A DNA stretch of 64,000 nucleotides from Trileptium ribeirensis (GCA_030248225.1 JASANE010017534.1:35188-99187), one strand, 5' to 3'. Positions 46,827 to 59,099 are shown, counted from the first letter of the stretch. A program made the numbers and translations. The notes: a model not told the origin generated them from the letters alone.

Positions 46827-47270
46827 AGATCTGAAGATCATTACTCAGATCTCTTAAACCTATTACCTAATCCTAAATCGACTGTTATCCCCCAAACTGT
46901 TCTACAAAAATGGTTGGGTCACCCGTCAAATTTAAAATTTTGAATCTTTTTTCCATATAAAATACATGGATTAAGCTGGAAATCTGTCCTCATTTCAGGA
47001 CAGATTTGTCTTCTGGTTCTCATCCATCAAATTTCCCCCAGCTAACTCGCCGATTTGAGGTCAAATTCCAGCTATTTAGCGAGTTAGCTGCCTCATCCAT
47101 CACCTAATTAAGCTTATTTGGAGGCCATCTTGGGCTAAATCTTACTACTAAATCCATGGGTAAACGTGCAAACATTACACGTTTATATTTTGGCTTATAA
47201 GATAAAGCCAAGCATTCCTAACATTCCTAGCTGAATTTCAAATATCCCGACAGGACGTCTTTCGACGTCC
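46827..47270 (+). repeat. Tract of five successive perfect hairpins
   Basis: AGATCTGA/TCAGATCT (46827-46852), AAATCTGTCCT/AGGACAGATTT (46980-47007), AGCTAACTCGC/GCGAGTTAGCT (47040-47089), TAAACGTG/CACGTTTA (47161-47185) and GGACGTC/GACGTCC (47253-47270) follow each other within 445 bp. Four of the five are also intact in the right arm, where the fourth is longer (GTAAACGTGCAA/TTTGCACGTTTAC). Confidence 0.75.
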
Positions 47271-47375
47271 CGAAGGGGGAACCGAAGGTGGGAATGGGCT
47301 TATCTCGCGGTCTTGGGCGCAGCACATCCCCATATGTCCTCTGAGCTACCGGAGGTCCTATTCGGAAACTCCCAG
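47268..47375 (-). repeat. tRNA-like module next to the hairpin tract
   Basis: The minus strand reads CCGGTAGCTCAGAGGACAT, a close match to a tRNA A-box region, and ends in TTCGGTTCCCCC as a possible B-box. The mirror copy around 59000-59100 is weaker. Confidence 0.45.
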
Positions 47376-47639
47376 GTCCCACGGGAGGGACCTAAACATA
47401 CCCCCGTCCTTCCTAGTCGTATGTGTCCAGTCCGTCCGTAAAACTTATAAATTTAGTAGAATTTTACATGTCCGTCCTCGTCTGTCCTGTTTTTTGTCAT
47501 GTTCCTACATACTATATATACATATATATCTCTATATCCATACATACATACACATATACATACAATACTCATGAGCACATAAACACACACTACACATGAG
47601 ACACACAGGCGACCTGAGCGACAGAAAGGTTGCTCAAGT

Positions 47640-47830
47640 TCACACCAGAAACACGCAGCACAACAACAACAACAACAACACAACCACACAGCAGCCACAA
47701 CAACAACGACACACACACCACAACCACGACGACAGCGACAACAGCGACAACCGACCAAAGAAGTCGGTTAGAGAGAGAGAAAGAGAGAAAACGGAAAAGA
47801 AAAACGGAAAAGAAGGGGCACGGGAAGGGA
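47640..47830 (+). repeat. CAA/CAC microsatellite and purine-rich tract
   Basis: CAACAACAA and ACACACAC runs are followed by GAGAGAGAAAGAG. They generate long Thr-rich and Val/Cys-rich ORFs on both strands, which are compositional. The mirror is at 58545-58735. Confidence 0.85.
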
Positions 47831-49114
47831 GTCGGAACAGGGGGTTCCCGGGGGATTTTCAAGGGGCTGGGGCGAAATTCGGTCCCAGGACGAAGAACGG
47901 GGCCGAATGATACCAAACACGAGGGGGGTAGACGCAGTGGCGGGTCGGAACCTAATTTTGGGTTCCGACGTATATTAGGATACAGGATTTCAGCGGGATA
48001 TTCCGAGCTAACGGTTGGGCGGAGCGACGCCCGCCGGGCATCGTTGAACTCACCTTGGAAAGGCAATTCACATGAGGGGTGATTTGCCTACTTTCGAGTT
48101 AGGGATAAATTTTCGGTCGGTTTGTACCCACCTTCAGTCGGTATGCCAAATTGGGGTCACTTTGACAGGTCATAACGGGCTAACGAGAAGTCGGACGAAG
48201 ACCCGCCGGATATTGTACTTGCCAGGAGCAGGCGAGTAGAATGAGGGGTCGTATGAGCCTATTTATGGCCAAGGGTCAAATACAGGGTTGGTGCAGACTG
48301 GCGGAATTTTGTATTGAATTTTCGTGGTGCATTATAAAACGGAGAAGTAAGCTATATAGCAGCGGGATGACAGGTTGGGTCGAGACCCGCCTGGTCTCGT
48401 TAGATGTCTAAATGTGTCGGCTACTTAGAAACATGAATGCTTTCACTCAATGATCCGATGGTTACCAGAAAAACCAGTTGTTAGGATGATGGTCAGGCAA
48501 TTTTGGGCGTCAAAGGATGCTATAAAAAGGAAAGTTTTAATACGGTGGGGCGGAAAAATAGACGTCCCGCGACACGGAAATCGGGCAGTACACACATCTA
48601 TATATATGCATACCGATATATCCATATATGCCTATGTCAGATCCACTCGGAACCATGGTCACCAGCCAAACCTAGCGTAAGTATTGGCTGTTAATTGAAT
48701 GTTCACCTGTTTGTCCCTGGGATATCTCAGGAAATCCTCCAGCGATTTATGATGCCTTGCGCTCGTTCGAAAGCCCTGAAAATTCTCTACCGAAAAGCAC
48801 TCGGGGCATTTTCGGGAAATATCAACCGTTGGGCGGTTACGGGCCGATAAACAGGCCCGAGGTCCGTTATTTCCGAATAATCGGAAACTACCGTAACCCA
48901 TTGGTTTCAGCTTACTTTTGCGACCATTAAGCTATGGTTCGCTTGAACCAGGTAAAATTGATAGTCCTGATTTTGATTACTTCCCGACCACTTAAATTGT
49001 CAAAAGCCTCCTATTCCCGGACGATCATAATTTTGACCTTTCAATGGGGAAATAGGGAGAAGTAGTCGAGTTGCGTTCAAGTCCCCTATCTTAGCGCCAA
49101 TTAAAGGTTCTTTC

Positions 49115-49195
49115 CTGTTCTCTACTAAATTTGAACCCTCGCCGTAATCAAACGTCCTGAGTACCTGAGTGACTCCATCCTAACTGATACACAAT
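49115..49195 (-). repeat. tRNA-like module
   Basis: The minus strand reads TATCAGTTAGGATGGAGTC, then GGCGAGGGTTCAAATTT about 40 bases later. The A-box and B-box spacing fits a tRNA-derived element. It is mirrored at 57002-57068 on the + strand. Confidence 0.5.
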
Positions 49196-49474
49196 TATCA
49201 TTAAACATACAAAGGCATAAAATAATGGCAATAACACATTTATAACAATATGGAGGTACCAAGATAGCAATATTACCAAAGCAATCACCAACGACCATGG
49301 CACCCGGCAACACATGAAATCTAGTTCCAGTAACTGTGTCTGGTTCAATTTAAGGCGCGTTTAGGCCATCTTGACGTCGAAATCCTGTAAGATACACGTA
49401 ACGGGCCTGAACGGGCCTGTTACACAGCACATTTGAGAGACAAAAACACAGATGTGTAAAACTATGTCACTTAC

Positions 49475-49846
49475 AATTATTGTTATACTAGTAGGCCCTG
49501 GGTTACCTATTTCGAGGGCTTCGATTACAATTATTGTTATACTCGTAGGCCCTGGGTTACCTATAGAGGGCTTGGATTACAATTATTGTTATACTAGTAG
49601 GCCCTAGGGCTACCTATAAAGGGCTTGGATTACAATTATTGTTATACTAGTAGGCCTTGGGTTACCTATGAGGGCTTGGATTACAATTATTGTTATACTA
49701 GTAGGCCCTGGGTTACCTATAGAGGGCTTGGATTACAATTATTTGTTATACTAGTAGGCCCTGGGTTACCTATTTTGAGGGGCTTGGATTACAATTATTG
49801 TTATACTACGTAGGCCCTGGGTTACCTATCGAGGGCTTGGATTAGG
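49475..49846 (+). repeat. 52-bp tandem array, left arm, about 7 diverged units
   Basis: The unit contains TTACAATTATTGTTATACTA, then GTAGGCCCTGGGTTACC and GAGGGCTTGGA. Units differ by scattered substitutions and indels. Confidence 0.9.
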
Positions 49847-50436
49847 AAAGAATTCCATTAGAAATTTTCAGTGATGTCCTCATGCGGTTTGACTATTATC
49901 CGAAATTATATGCAAAATAGATCAATTGAATGTGAAATGCTACGCTTGGTTAGAACCTACAAGAATTTTCGGCATATATCTGTTGCGTAGGATGGAAACA
50001 AGCACCGAATTTATTTTCATTTCCGAACTACTTATGTATAAACTATATTTAGGGAATAAAATCTGGTGAAACTTAACTACAGACTGAGGGGCTATGGTCA
50101 AAGTATTCTCTCAAATGGCAGATACTTTCGTAGTCTAATATTAGTATTTATCACTATCAATTAGAATTTTGAAACTGTATCTTGACTTAAAATCTAAAAT
50201 TTTACACTTATTTTATTACAAACATACATGTCGCATAGACCGTAAAGCCATTGTAAAACGCTAAGCATAGCAAATTTTGATGGTTTTACCGGATATATAT
50301 CTCGTGGAGCGTCTCTTCTATTTAAAAAAGCTAGATCGAATCTATTTCATAATTCCTTGTATAATGATGAATGTACCCATTCGTTTATATCATGATTATT
50401 CAAAAGTGCCAATATGCAACTGTAAATACGAATTAG

Positions 50437-50437
<1 letters not shown>

Positions 50438-50486
<49 letters not shown>

Positions 50487-50487
50487 C
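50438..50487 (+). repeat. AATC microsatellite, left arm
   Basis: About 12 uninterrupted copies of AATC. It is mirrored by ATTG copies at 55716-55763. Confidence 0.95.
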
Positions 50488-50489
50488 AT

Positions 50490-50733
50490 ACCTTTAAACA
50501 TAATATAAATTTGTCGGTATAATATGAGAATCGATCTTTGAAAACCGAGTCCTGTTTTGTAACTTGATACATGCTGATTTGCCATCAATTTCCAGTATTA
50601 ATTTAACTCACATCTACGACGCTTCAGGCATTCGGTCCAAAGTGTGACCATACGATCTTTTTTAACTCTTGTAATATTATAGCTATGTAACCATTGATTG
50701 CAATACGAATACGATGTATCTAGAAAAAACAAA
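50490..50733 (-). pseudogene. Left-arm copy of the exon-like ORF, broken
   Basis: This is the reverse-complement counterpart of 55484-55710. The first 130 bases are identical, then a 28-base patch near 50585-50612 has several changes that create a TAA stop and a one-base insertion. The splice-like ends are still present. Confidence 0.6.
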
Positions 50734-50949
50734 AATGAAACACAATTTTATTATTTATTATTATAGAAAAACTTACTCCCAACATAGTCTTATATTAATT
50801 ATAAGGTAAAAGTGTAGTCATTACAAATGTAATGTGACTGAAACTGGAGTATTTTATGCAAATTAAGAACAAAATCTCATTTGCGTAATGGCTTTTTTGT
50901 CGATATTAACACTGACTGCAAAGCAAAGCTACTTTTGTTCGGGGATCGA

Positions 50950-51022
50950 TTCCGCATCTGCTTGCAATGTTATCGTCAGCCGTTATCTCCTCTGCTAGGC
51001 CACGCGGCAGTACTGTTCACAA
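50950..51022 (-). repeat. tRNA-like module
   Basis: The minus strand reads GCGTGGCCTAGCAGAGG, then GCGGAATCGATCCCCG about 45 bases later. It is mirrored at 55191-55266 (+). It is one of the better A-box/B-box pairs. Confidence 0.5.
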
Positions 51023-51431
51023 AGCGTTGACGCTTCTCTACAGAACGTTTGTTATTTTTGTTTGTTGCTGTTAAAATAGACGCTCTGCGAGTACCATTGG
51101 GTTAAGATAATACATGCTCATAAGGCTAGAGAGTTACCCTACTTGAGGCCTTGATCACCAATGCACCCCTGAAAGGTTGTCCAACCCTCCCTGACGGCAC
51201 CGCAGACGTGAAACACATAATCGGCGATGCACCCCGAACCACCTCCCTCTCTCCCACCGACAGGGTTATCCCTCTTGGATTTCGGTCCATGTATGGTTAA
51301 CATGTGCAGTGATTATATGAAAGTGTGATAATTTTGTGTAAATTGATTGTCGTTCATTATGAATATGGACTCTTTAATCGTTTCATGCCCACTAGTTCCA
51401 AATGGATCTAACACACATTGTGAGTCGTTGA

Positions 51432-51685
51432 GTTTACTCACTTCGTATGATTCGTTTACTCACTATCGTTTACTCACTTTCGTTTACTATCGTTTACTCA
51501 CTATTCACTATTTACTCACTATTCACTATTCACTGTTTACTCGCTATTCACTATCGTTTACTCACTTCGTTTACTCACTTTCGTTTACTATCGTTTACTC
51601 ACTATTCACTATTTACTCACTATTCACTATTCACTGTTTACTCACTTTTCACTATTGTTTATTCACTTCGTTTACTCACTATCGT
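51432..51685 (+). repeat. TTTACTCACT-type short tandem array, left arm
   Basis: An interleaved array of CGTTTACTCAC and TATTCACTATT. It yields Leu/Phe/Tyr/Ser-rich ORFs in several frames, which are compositional. It is mirrored at 54517-54775. Confidence 0.9.
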
Positions 51686-51737
51686 ATGATGTACGTTTGC
51701 GCGTGCGTTGTGATTCGCTGGTGTTGCGAAGTTCTTT

Positions 51738-52078
51738 AAGGAGCCGAGCAATAGTTTCCAGACAGCTGAGTGAACTGCATGGCCATGTTTTCATATCTAT
51801 TTGCCGCGTTCGAACCCCGGCGCGCTGGGGTGTGTCTATCGTTGCACAGATGTACAAATTTAATTCAACATAAAAGGGTTAACGCCTACAGTTGTACGAT
51901 AACAACAAATTGCTTTGATTGCGTTGCACTCACTAAATTCGGCGAATACTGCACGATAGCGCGCGTATTGTTGTTCGCTCGCATAGTGGGAGGCCTTGAA
52001 GATCCGAGCAATAGATGCGAGATAGCTTAATGGTTAGTAAATGTAATTTTCGGTGAACGTTCGGGGACCTCGCCGCGA
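51738..52078 (+). repeat. Two related tRNA-like modules
   Basis: Both start with the shared block CCGAGCAATAG. The first (51738-51830) has CAGCTGAGTGAAC and a strong B-box GCGTTCGAACCCCGG. The second (51997-52075) has a near-perfect A-box TAGCTTAATGGTTAGTA and a weaker CGTTCGGGGACC. They are mirrored at 54125-54475. Confidence 0.6.
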
Positions 52079-52351
52079 CCAATAATTGTTCATCAATACT
52101 CGAATTGTTAATTAATTCAGGAAGTAAAGGTTTAAGAAGCCTGGCATTGCGTATGTCGTTATTTCACAAATTAGCAATGACCCTGCATTGATCCAAATTT
52201 TTCGGCAGTATTTTACGATGGCGGCTGTTAAATTTTATTGGTAGTTTAAGATAAACTAAAAGCGTTTATGTCATGAAAAAGATGTAAATGGCACAATAAG
52301 GGAAGTACAGCTTATTATTAAGACTATATGCAAAACCTATATTTAATCTAG

Positions 52352-53853
52352 GATCTTGCTCTATGAGACCTATAGGTCAGAGATCTTGATCCCAGGTTAT
52401 CCAATCTAGGATTTTGAGTCTATGATACGTATTACTTAGGGATTATGATCCCTGATTACCCCAATCTAAGATTTTAACTCTATGATACCTATACTTAGGA
52501 TTTTGATTCCAGATTACCCAATCCAGGGTTTTGACTACATGATACCTATATTTAGGACTTTTGATCCCAGATTACCCAATCTAGGCTTTTGACCCTGTGA
52601 TACCTATGCTTAGGGATTTTGATTCTAGATTACCCAATATTGGATTTTGGCTCTATGATACCTATACTTAGGGATTTTGATCCTAGATTACCTAATCTAG
52701 GATTTTGACCCTGTGATACCTATACCTAAGGATTTTGATACTAGATTACCCAATCTAGGATTTTGACCCTATGATACCTATACTTAGAGATTTTGATCCC
52801 AGATTACCCAATCCAAGGGTTTGACTAAATGATACCTATAGTTAAGAATTTTGATCTCAGATTACCCAATCAATGGTTTTGACATTATGATACATATACT
52901 TAGGGATTTTGATCCCAGATTACCCGATCCAGGGTTTTGACTATATGATACTTATACTTAGGAATTTTGATCTCAGATTACTCTATCTAGGGTTTTGACC
53001 CTATGATACCTATAGTTAGGGCTTTTGATCTCAGATTACGCAATCTAGGATTTTGACTCTATGATACCTATAGGTAGGGATTTTGATCCCAAATTACCCA
53101 ATCCAGGGTTTTGACTACATGATACCTATATTTAGGAATTTTGATCTCAGATTACCAAATCTAGGGTTTTGACGCTATGATACATATACCTAAGGATTTT
53201 GATCCCAGATTACCCAATCTAGGCTTTTGACCCTGTGATACCTATGCTTAGGGATTTTGATTCTAGATTACCCAATATTGGGTAATCTGGGATCAAAATC
53301 CCTAAGTATAGGTATCATAGAGTCAAAATCCTAGATTAGTAATATGAGATCAAAGTCTCTAAGTATAGGTATCATAGAGTCAAAATCCTAGGTTTGGTAA
53401 TCTGGGATCAAAATCCCTAAGTATAGGTATCATAGAGTAAAAATCCTAGATTGGGTAATCTAGTATCAAAATCCCTAAGTATAGGTGTCACAGGGTCAAA
53501 ACCCTAGATTGGGTAATCTGGGATTAAAATCCTTAAGTATAATAGGTATCATAGCGTCAAAATCCTAGATTGGGTAATCTGGAATCAAAATCCCTAAGTA
53601 TAGATATCATAGCATCAAAACCCTAGATTTGGTAATCTGAGATCAAAAGTCCTAAATATAGGTATCATGTAGTCAAAACCCTGGATTGGGTAATCTGGAA
53701 TCAAAATCCCTAAGTATAGGTATCATAGAGTTAAAATCTTAGATTGGGTAATCAGGGATCATAATCCCTAAGTATACTTATCATAGACTCAAAATCCTAG
53801 ATTGGATAACCTGGGATCAAGATCTCTGAACTATAGGTTTCATAGAAGCAAGA
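52352..53853. repeat. 58-bp tandem array with strand switch at the palindrome centre
   Basis: Units contain TTTTGATCCCAGATTACCCA, then ATTTTGACCCTATGATACC. About 16 units run forward up to 53276 and about 10 run in reverse from 53277. The switch is the perfect palindrome ACCCAATATTGGGT within a unit, with no spacer. Confidence 0.95.
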
Positions 53854-54124
53854 TCCTAGATTAAATATAGGTTTTGCATATAGTCTTAATAATAAGCTGT
53901 ACTTCCTTATTGTGCCATTTACATTTTTTACATGACATAAACGCTTTTAGTTTATCTTAAACTACCAATAAAATTTACAGCCGCCATCGTAAAATACTGC
54001 CGAAAAATTTGGATCAATGCAGGGTCATTGCTAATTTGTGAAATAACGACATACGCAATGCCAGTTCTTAAACCTTTACTTCCTGAATTAATTAACAATT
54101 CGAGTATCGATGAACAATTATTGG

Positions 54125-54475
54125 TCGCGGCGAGGTCCCCGAACGCTCGACTGAAAATTACATTTACTAACCATTAAGCTATCTCGCATCTATTGCTCGG
54201 ATCTTCAAGGCCTCCCACTATGCGAGCGAACAACAATACGCGCGCTATCGTGCAGTATTCGCCGAATTTAGTGAGTGCAACGCAATCAAAGCAATTTGTT
54301 GTTATCGTACAACTGTAGGCGTTAACCCTTTCACGCTCGAATTAAATTTGTACATCTGTGCAATGATAGACACACCCCAGCGCGCCGGGGTTCGAACGCG
54401 GCAAATACAGATGAAAACATGGCCACGCAGTTCACTCAGCTGTCTGGAAACTATTGCTCGGCTCCTTAAAGAACT
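54125..54475 (-). repeat. Mirror tRNA-like modules, right arm
   Basis: Reverse-complement counterparts of 51738-52078. The B-box GCGTTCGAACCCCGG and A-box TAGCTTAATGGTTAGTA are both preserved. Confidence 0.55.
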
Positions 54476-54516
54476 TCGCAACACCAGCGAATCACAACGC
54501 ACGCGCAAACGTACAT

Positions 54517-54775
54517 CATACGATAGTGAGTAAACGAAGTGAATAAACAATAGTGAAAAGTGAGTAAACAGTGAATAGTGAATAGTGAGTAAATAGTGAA
54601 TAGTGAGTAAACGATAGTAAACGAAGTGAGTAAACGAAGTGAGTAAACGATAGTGAATAGCGAGTAAACAGTGAATAGTGAATAGTGAGTAAATAGTGAA
54701 TAGTGAGTAAACGATAGTAAACGAAGTGAGTAAACGATAGTGAGTAAACGAATCATACGAAGTGAGTAAACGCAA
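54517..54775 (-). repeat. GTGAGTAAACGA-type short tandem array, right arm
   Basis: Mirror of 51432-51685 with a slightly different unit order. Confidence 0.9.
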
Positions 54776-55483
54776 CGACTCACAATGTGTGTTAGGTCCA
54801 TTTGGAACTACTGGGCATGAAACGATTAAAGAGTCCATATTCATAATGAACGACAATCAATTTACACAAAATTATCACACTTTCATATAATCACTGCACA
54901 TGTTAACCATACATGGACCGAAATCCAAGAGGGATAACCCTGTCGGTGGGAGAGAGGGAGGTGGTTCGGGGTGCATCGCCGATTATGTGTTTCACGTCTG
55001 CGGTGCCGTCAGGGAGGGTTGGACAACCTTTCAGGGGTGCATTGGTGATCAAGGCCTCAAGTAGGGTAACTCTCTAGCCTTATGAGCATGTATTATCTTA
55101 ACCCAATGGTACTCGCAGAGCGTCTATTTTAACAGCAACAAACAAAAATAACAAACGTTCTGTAGAGAAGCGTCAACGCTTTGTGAACAGTACTGCCGCG
55201 TGGCCTAGCAGAGGAGATAACGGCTGACGATAACATTGCAAGCAGATGCGGAATCGATCCCCGAACAAAAGTAGCTTTGCTTTGCAGTCAGTGTTAATAT
55301 CGACAAAAAAGCCATTACGCAAATGAGATTTTGTTCTTAATTTGCATAAAATACTCCAGTTTCAGTCACATTACATTTGTAATGACTACACTTTTACCTT
55401 ATAATTAATATAAGACTATGTTGGGAGTAAGTTTTTCTATAATAATAAATAATAAAATTGTGTTTCATTTTTGTTTTTTCTAG

Positions 55484-55715
55484 ATACATCGTATTCGTAT
55501 TGCAATCAATGGTTACATAGCTATAATATTACAAGAGTTAAAAAAGATCGTATGGTCACACTTTGGACCGAATGCCTGAAGCGTCGTAGATGTGAGTCAA
55601 AGCAATACTGCAATCGATGGCAAATCAGCATGTATCAAGTTACAAAACAGGACTCGGTTTTCACAGATCGATACTCAAATTATACCGACAAATTTATATT
55701 ACGTTTAAAGGTATG

Positions 55716-55765
<50 letters not shown>

Positions 55766-55806
55766 CTAATTCGTATTTACAGTTGCATATTGGCACTTTT
55801 GAATAA
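55484..55806 (+). CDS. Unrecognised two-exon coding-like segment, right arm
   Basis: The acceptor TTTTTTCTAG precedes 55484 and the donor GTATGG follows 55710. The 227-base exon is open and encodes SYSYCNQWLHSYNITRVKKD, then MVTLWTECLKRRRCESKQYC and ILRLK. A short last exon after TATTTACAG (55783-55806) would add LHIGTFE and a stop. The ATTG microsatellite lies in the 72-base intron. A W...LW-x2-C...C pattern faintly recalls claudin-like loops, but I would not assign it. Upstream exons were not found. Confidence 0.4.
55716..55763 (+). repeat. ATTG microsatellite, right arm
   Basis: About 12 copies of ATTG, the mirror of the left-arm AATC run. Confidence 0.95.
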
Positions 55807-56365
55807 TCATGATATAAACGAATGGGTACATTCATCATTATACAAGGAATTATGAAATAGATTTGATCTAGCTTTTTTAAATAGAAGAGACGCTCCACGA
55901 GATATATATCCGGTAAAACCATCAAAATTTGCTATGCTTAGCGTTTTACAATGGCTTTACGGTCTATGCGACATGTATGTTTGTAATAAAATAAGTGTAA
56001 AATTTTAGATTTTAAGTCAAGATACAGTTTCAAAATTCTAATTGATAGTGATAAATACTAATATTAGACTACGAAAGTATCCGCCATTTGAGAGAATACT
56101 TTGACCATAGCCCCTCAGTCTGTAGTTAAGTTTCACCAGATTTTATTCCCTAAAATAGTTTATACATAAGTAGTTCGGAAATGAAATAAATTCGGTGCTT
56201 GTTTCCATCCTACGCAACAGATATATGCCGAAAATTCTTGTAGGTTCTAACCAAGCGTAGCATTTCACATTCAAATCATCTATTTTGATAGAATTCCGGA
56301 TAAATAGTCGAAACTGCATGAGGACATCACCGAAAATTTTTATGGAATTCTTTCCTGAATCCAAG

Positions 56366-56722
56366 CCCTCTATAGGTAACCCAGGGCCTACTAGTATAAC
56401 AATAATTGTAATCCAAGCCCTCTATAGGTAACCCAGGGCCTACTAGTATAACAATAATTGTAATCCAAGCCCTCTATAGGTAACCCAGGGCCTACTAGTA
56501 TAACAATAATTGTAATCCAAGCCCTCTATAGGTAACCCAGGGCCTACTAGTATAACAATAATTGTAATCCAAGCCCTTTATAGGTAACCCAGGGCCTACT
56601 AGTATAACAATAATTGTAATCCAAGCCCTCTATAGGTAACCCAGGGCCTACTAGTATAACAATAATTGTAATCCAAGCCCTCTATAGGTAACCCAGGGCC
56701 TACTAGTATAACAATAATTGTA
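56366..56722 (-). repeat. 52-bp tandem array, right arm, 7 near-identical units
   Basis: The same unit as in the left arm (reverse complement AACCCAGGGCCTACTAGTAT), but the units are almost identical to each other: only one CTC/CTT change is obvious. This suggests recent homogenisation on this side only. Confidence 0.9.
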
Positions 56723-59099
56723 AGTGACATAGTTTTACACATCTGTGTTTTTGTTCTCAAACGTGCTGTGTAACAGGCCCGTTCCGGCCCGTTACGTGTA
56801 TCTTACAGGATTTCGACGTCAAGATGGCCTAAACGCGCCTTAAATTGAACCAGACACAGTTACTGGAACTAAGATTTCATGTGTTGCCGGGTGCCATGGT
56901 CGTTGGTGATTGCTTTGGTAATATTGCTATCTTGGTACCTCCATATTGTTATAAATGTGTTATTGCCATTATTTTATGCCTTTGTATGTTTAATGATAAT
57001 TGTGTATCAGTTAGGATGGAGTCACTCAGGTACTCAGGACGTTTGATTACGGCGAGGGTTCAAATTTAGTAGAGAACAGGAAAGAACCTTTAATTGGCGC
57101 TAAGATAGGGGACTTGAACGGAATTCGACTACTTCTCTTTATTTCCCCCATTGAAAGGTCAAAATTATGACCGTCCGGGAATAGAGGCTTTTGACAATTT
57201 AAGGGGTCGGGAAGTAATCAAAATCAGGACTATCAATTTTACCTGGTTCAAGCGAACCATAGCTTAATGGTCGCAAAAGTAAGCTGAAACCAATGGGTTA
57301 CGGTAGTTTCCGATTATTCGGAAATAACGGACCTCGGGCCTGTTTATCGGCCCGTAACCGCCCAACAGTTGATATTTCCCGAAAATGCCCCGAGTGCTTT
57401 TCGGTAGAGAATTTCCAGGGCTTTCGAACGAGCTCAAGACATCATAAATCGCTGGAGGATTTCCTGAGATATCCCAGGGACAAACAGGTGAACATTCAAT
57501 TAACAGCCAATACTTACGCTAGGTTTGGCTGATGACCATGGTTCCGAGTGGACCTGATATAGGCATATATGGATATATCGGTATGTATATATATAGATGT
57601 GTGTACTGCCTGATTTCCGTGTCGCGGTACGTCTATTTTTCCGCCACGCCGTATTAAAACTTTCATTTTTATAGCATCCTTTGACGCCCAAAATTGCCAG
57701 ACCAGCATCCTAACAACTGGTTTTTCTGGTAACCATAGGATCATTGAGTGAAAGTATGCGTGGTTCTAAGTAGCCTACCCATTTAGACATCTAACGAGGC
57801 CAGACGGGTCTCGACCCGACCTGTCATCCCGCTGCTATATGACTTATTTGGCTGTTTCACAATGTACAACGAAAATTCAACATAAAATGCCGTCTGTTTG
57901 TACTAACTCTGTATCTAGCCCTAGGCTCTAAATGGGCCCATGTGACCCCTTATTCTGCTCGCCTGCTCTTGGCGAGTACAACGGTATCCGGCAGGTCTTC
58001 TCCTGACTCCTTGCTAGTCCGTCATGACCCGCTAAAAGTGCCCCAATTTGGCATACCGACTGAAAGTGGGTACAAACCAACCGAAAATTCATCCCCAACT
58101 CGAAAGTAGGCAAATCGCCCCTCATTGTACTCGCCACGTCGAGACATCTCCAAAGATGCCCGGCGGATCTCCGTCCGTTGCCCTGTTAACCCGGGACGAC
58201 CGACAAAAGCGCCCCCACTACTATCGACACTCTCTCTATCAGCCGTGATTTTAGTGCCCCTTTAACCGCTGCCTTTAAGGCAGGGAAATCACCTCTCGTC
58301 TGAATCTCCTCTCCAAGACAGAGTTCAACTGTGCCCGGCCTGCGTCGCTCCGCCCAACCGTTAGCGCGGGAGAACCCGCTGAAACCCTGTATGCTAATAC
58401 ATGTCGGAACCCAAAATTGGGTCCCGACCCGCTACTACGTCTACCCCCCTCGTGTTTGGTATCATTAGGCCCCGTTCTTCGTCCTGGGACCGAATTTCGC
58501 CCCAACCCCTTGAAAATCCCCCGGGAACCCCCTGTCCCGACTCCCTTCCCGTGCCCCTTCTTTTCCGTTTTCTTTTCCGTTTCCTCTCTTTCTCTCTCTC
58601 TAACCGACTTCTTTGGTCGGTTGTCGCTGTTGTCGCTGTCGTCGTGGTTGTGTTGTGTGTGTCGTTGTTGTTGTGGCTGCTGTGTGGTTGTGTTGTTGTT
58701 GTCGTTGTTGTGCTACGTGTTTCTGGTGTGAACTTGAGCGACATTTCTGTCGCTCAGGTCGCCTGTGTGTCTCATGTGTAGTGTGTGTATGTGTTCATGA
58801 GTATTGTATGTATATGTGTATGTATGTAGGGATACATATATATATATAGTATGTAAGAACATGGCAAAAGAAAAAAACAGGGCAGACGAGGACGGACATG
58901 TAAAACTCTGTTAAATTCATGAGTTTTACGGACGGACTGGACGCATAGGACTAGGAAAGACGGGGGGTAGGTTTAGGGTCCTCCCGTGGGCTCTGGGAGT
59001 TCCTGAATGGGAACCCCGATAGGTCAAAGGATACCTGGGAATGTGCTGCGCCTCCGACCGCGAAATCAGCTCATTCCCACCTTCGGTTCCCCCCTTTCG

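Noticed and set aside
47453..48082. Long overlapping ORFs of 100-158 codons on both strands
   Set aside because: They come from CAA/CAC and GA microsatellites (Thr-, Val- and Cys-rich runs). The mirror copy at 58394-58849 behaves the same way in all frames.
49475..49846. Possible CRISPR-like array
   Set aside because: The 52-bp units follow each other directly with no unique spacers. It is a simple tandem repeat in a eukaryotic setting.
51347..51873. ORFs of up to 130 codons with Leu/Phe/Tyr/Ser repeats (also 54302-54856)
   Set aside because: They are read-through of the TTTACTCACTATTCAC tandem array, which is open in more than one frame.
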